A DNA stretch of 15,479 bases, from assembly GCA_945291235.1 (NCBI GenBank), contig CALYQY010000056.1, positions 1 through 15,479 on the forward strand. Direction: 5' to 3'. The notes beneath the pieces were generated by a model. That model was given only the letters and a program-made list of their open reading frames with translations, searched no databases and was not told the DNA's origin. A program made the translations under genes and the position numbers. How positions within the stretch are numbered: position 1 is the first letter of the stretch; every line of letters begins with the position of its first letter. This document shows, one piece after another, positions 14,224-15,479 of this stretch. The DNA comes from an uncultured Gilliamella sp. Its GTDB lineage: Bacteria > Pseudomonadota > Gammaproteobacteria > Enterobacterales > Enterobacteriaceae.

Positions 14224-15069
14224 ATGGCCAAAATTGTTATATGCAGTGAAGAACTTATAAGAGTGCAATCAATGATAGACGCACTAAATCCCTATCATGA
14301 CATTACTTTTTGTATAGCAAGCTCGACAGATTACAATGAACAGTATTTATCGACATTCGATCTAATTATGGATTATCGAAATGGAACAGAATATACCACA
14401 TCATTTTGCATTAAAAACTGCTCTAAAAAGGGTATTCCAGTTATAGCGGGTGGAACCAGAAATAGTACGGGCAGTATTATGTCACTGGGAATGGCAAAAA
14501 AACCTATGTATTATTCAAGTGGAAATTTAAATAGGATAATCAATGTTAGCGACGTATTAACCTGTGATAAAAAAATCGAAACAGGCGCAATTATCAATAG
14601 CGGTGACACGTTTATGATAAGAGAAGATTTAAAAATAGAGTATGGAATCGAAATTTTATCAGTGAATCAGATGGTCAATGGGGTTTATGATATTAATACC
14701 GCCATATTCCGCCAAGGCAGTTTAAATGTCAATGGTGAAGTTTTTGGTAGCGATTGTGCTTTTATCGGTTTTCCTTTTAGCCGCCCCTTAACGGAAGAAG
14801 CAATACAGATTGTCAATGATATTATTAGTTGGCTTGTTAATCGTAAAGATGTTGTCGCACAGGTAAAAGATGAAGAGGGTAACCTTTTATCGCATTGCGA
14901 AATTCAGCTTTGTTTAAGAAAAACGGGAGAAGTCATGATGACTTATACCACAGATGAAAATGGTCAAGTGAGTTTAAGAATAAGACCTAATCATGAATAT
15001 TATGCCGTAGCCTTTGATCAAGCAACCGGTAATAAAAATGCCGCTATTATAGATAATATTAAGGTTTGA
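14224..15069 (+). CDS. Tail-associated two-domain protein, paralogue 2
   Basis: A 281-residue protein starting at ATG 14224 (see the ribosome binding site). It is a diverged copy of the 13139 product. Both begin MAKI, share a C-x3-GIPxI...S...LGM stretch after the first alternating beta/alpha region, and a G-x4-...FG[SA]xCxF motif in the middle (here GEVFGSDCAFIGF). Both end with a beta-sandwich-like domain closing in YYxxAFDxxxGxKNAxIIDNIKV and a TGA stop. The final ~40 bases are much more alike than the rest, suggesting recombination or constraint on the tail end. The copies may bind each other as a heteromer or offer alternative host contacts. It is the last tail gene before a terminator. 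Function is inferred from position only. Confidence 0.65.
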   Translation: MAKIVICSEELIRVQSMIDALNPYHDITFCIASSTDYNEQYLSTFDLIMDYRNGTEYTTSFCIKNCSKKGIPVIAGGTRNSTGSIMSLGMAKKPMYYSSGNLNRIINVSDVLTCDKKIETGAIINSGDTFMIREDLKIEYGIEILSVNQMVNGVYDINTAIFRQGSLNVNGEVFGSDCAFIGFPFSRPLTEEAIQIVNDIISWLVNRKDVVAQVKDEEGNLLSHCEIQLCLRKTGEVMMTYTTDENGQVSLRIRPNHEYYAVAFDQATGNKNAAIIDNIKV

Positions 15070-15125
15070 GCCAAACAATATAGAGTATTTTTTATAAATC
15101 AAATTAATCAATTAAATAATAAATT

Positions 15126-15148
15126 AGCCTCAACACGAGGCTGTTTTT
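15126..15148 (+). terminator. Intrinsic terminator closing the tail module
   Basis: AGCCTC (15126-15131) pairs with GAGGCT (15137-15142) around AACAC, followed by G and five Ts to 15148. It lies 57 bases after the stop of the second paralogue. Confidence 0.85.
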
Positions 15149-15250
15149 ATCATTAAGCATATATAAAAATTATGATTTAATTATCAAAACTATAAAATAA
15201 ATTTAAAATACAGCAATAAACTTAACCAAAATTTCAGCCTAACTATAACG

Positions 15251-15278
15251 TTGTAAAACTGATATTATCGTTTATAAA
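15251..15278 (+). promoter_or_regulatory. Candidate sigma70 promoter of the 15337 gene
   Basis: TTGTAA (15251-15256, four of six) and TATAAA (15273-15278, five of six) are separated by 16 bases. Transcription would start about 50 bases before the ATG at 15337. Confidence 0.45.
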
Positions 15279-15336
15279 AATACTAATAATCTGTAAACTT
15301 AAAAAAATGATTAAATTCACAGGGAGATAGGTAAGA

Positions 15337-15479
15337 ATGAAACATTGTCTATTATTTTTGACGATATTAAGCTGTTTTGGTACTTTCAATTTTGCAAACG
15401 CTAATGATAACGAACGTTGCCAAACATTAGTAAACCTTAAATTTGATGATGCTAAAATTATCAAAACAGAACTTATTGC
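15337..15479 (+). CDS. N-terminus of a secreted protein, probably tannase/feruloyl esterase family (cut by the window edge)
   Basis: The ATG at 15337 follows AGGGAG (15321-15326) and opens a frame that runs off the window after 47 codons. It starts with a Sec-type signal peptide (MKHCLLFLTILSCFGTF then NFANA), with a likely signal peptidase I cut near residue 22. The mature start ERCQTLVNLKFDDAKIIKTELI fits the CxxLxxLxLxDxxIxxAxxV pattern at the N-terminus of tannase/feruloyl esterase alpha/beta hydrolases, which release phenolic acids from plant esters. The catalytic serine region is beyond the edge, so the family call is tentative. It has its own promoter and is separated from the tail module by a terminator, so it is probably host DNA at the right flank. 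A Cys at residue 13 in ILSC could suggest a lipobox, but the hydrophobic stretch before it is short. Confidence 0.5.
   Translation, partial: MKHCLLFLTILSCFGTFNFANANDNERCQTLVNLKFDDAKIIKTELI

Noticed and set aside
13139..15069. Diversity-generating retroelement acting on the tip paralogues
   Set aside because: No reverse transcriptase, no template repeat and no adenine-biased variable repeat are visible. The two copies differ throughout rather than at adenine sites.
1..15479. CRISPR arrays, tRNA or rRNA genes, insertion sequences
   Set aside because: No regularly spaced direct repeats, tRNA cloverleaf ends or rRNA-like stretches were seen, and no transposase reading frame was recognised on either strand. 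Flanking att-type direct repeats were looked for near the two ends by eye and not found.

Overview
The window is AT-rich bacterial DNA (about one third G+C by eye) that carries most of a long non-contractile (siphovirus-type) phage tail cluster, followed by the start of what looks like an ordinary secreted-enzyme gene. Strong Shine-Dalgarno sites, consensus sigma70 promoter spacing, the remains of a P2-type integrase, and tail genes of the YuA / lambda-tip-like type point to a gammaproteobacterium. A low-GC group such as the Orbaceae (Gilliamella and relatives) would fit, but that is a guess from composition and gene style.

Left part (1-3508): the last 24 codons of an unidentified gene run in from the edge. 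Next come a five-helix membrane protein with a cysteine-containing C-terminal domain (105-932), a decayed tyrosine-recombinase C-terminus (1061-1300), and a 447-residue protein with HEPN-like motifs (1325-2668). The following 840 bases hold no sizeable gene. They do hold a near-consensus promoter (TTGACA-16-TATAAT) firing into a strong terminator about 50 bases downstream, a divergent 10-codon reading frame with a perfect Shine-Dalgarno, and a 13-bp dyad just upstream of the first tail gene.

Centre and right (3509-15069), all on the + strand: tail tube protein, tail-assembly chaperone with a textbook -1 frameshift site (A AAA AAC immediately before the stop), short tape-measure protein, terminator, distal-tail-like protein, gpL/BR0599-type tip protein with four probable Fe-S cysteines, two small tip-associated proteins, and a 937-residue tail hub with a von Willebrand A domain inserted between conserved hub segments. 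Two tandem paralogous proteins end the module; each has a Rossmann-like N-terminal region and a beta-sandwich-like C-terminal domain. The genes from 7933 to 13969 overlap or abut and look like one operon. A terminator (15126-15148) closes the module. A promoter and a signal-peptide-bearing gene, probably of the tannase/feruloyl esterase family, then run off the right edge.

No terminase, portal, protease or capsid gene lies between the integrase remnant and the tail tube gene, and none follows the tail genes. The locus is therefore either a decayed prophage that kept its tail or a domesticated headless tail (F-type tailocin-like). The tail reading frames are all intact, including the frameshift site, which favours retention for use. 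Lysis genes are not visible in the window, so the tailocin reading is an inference.
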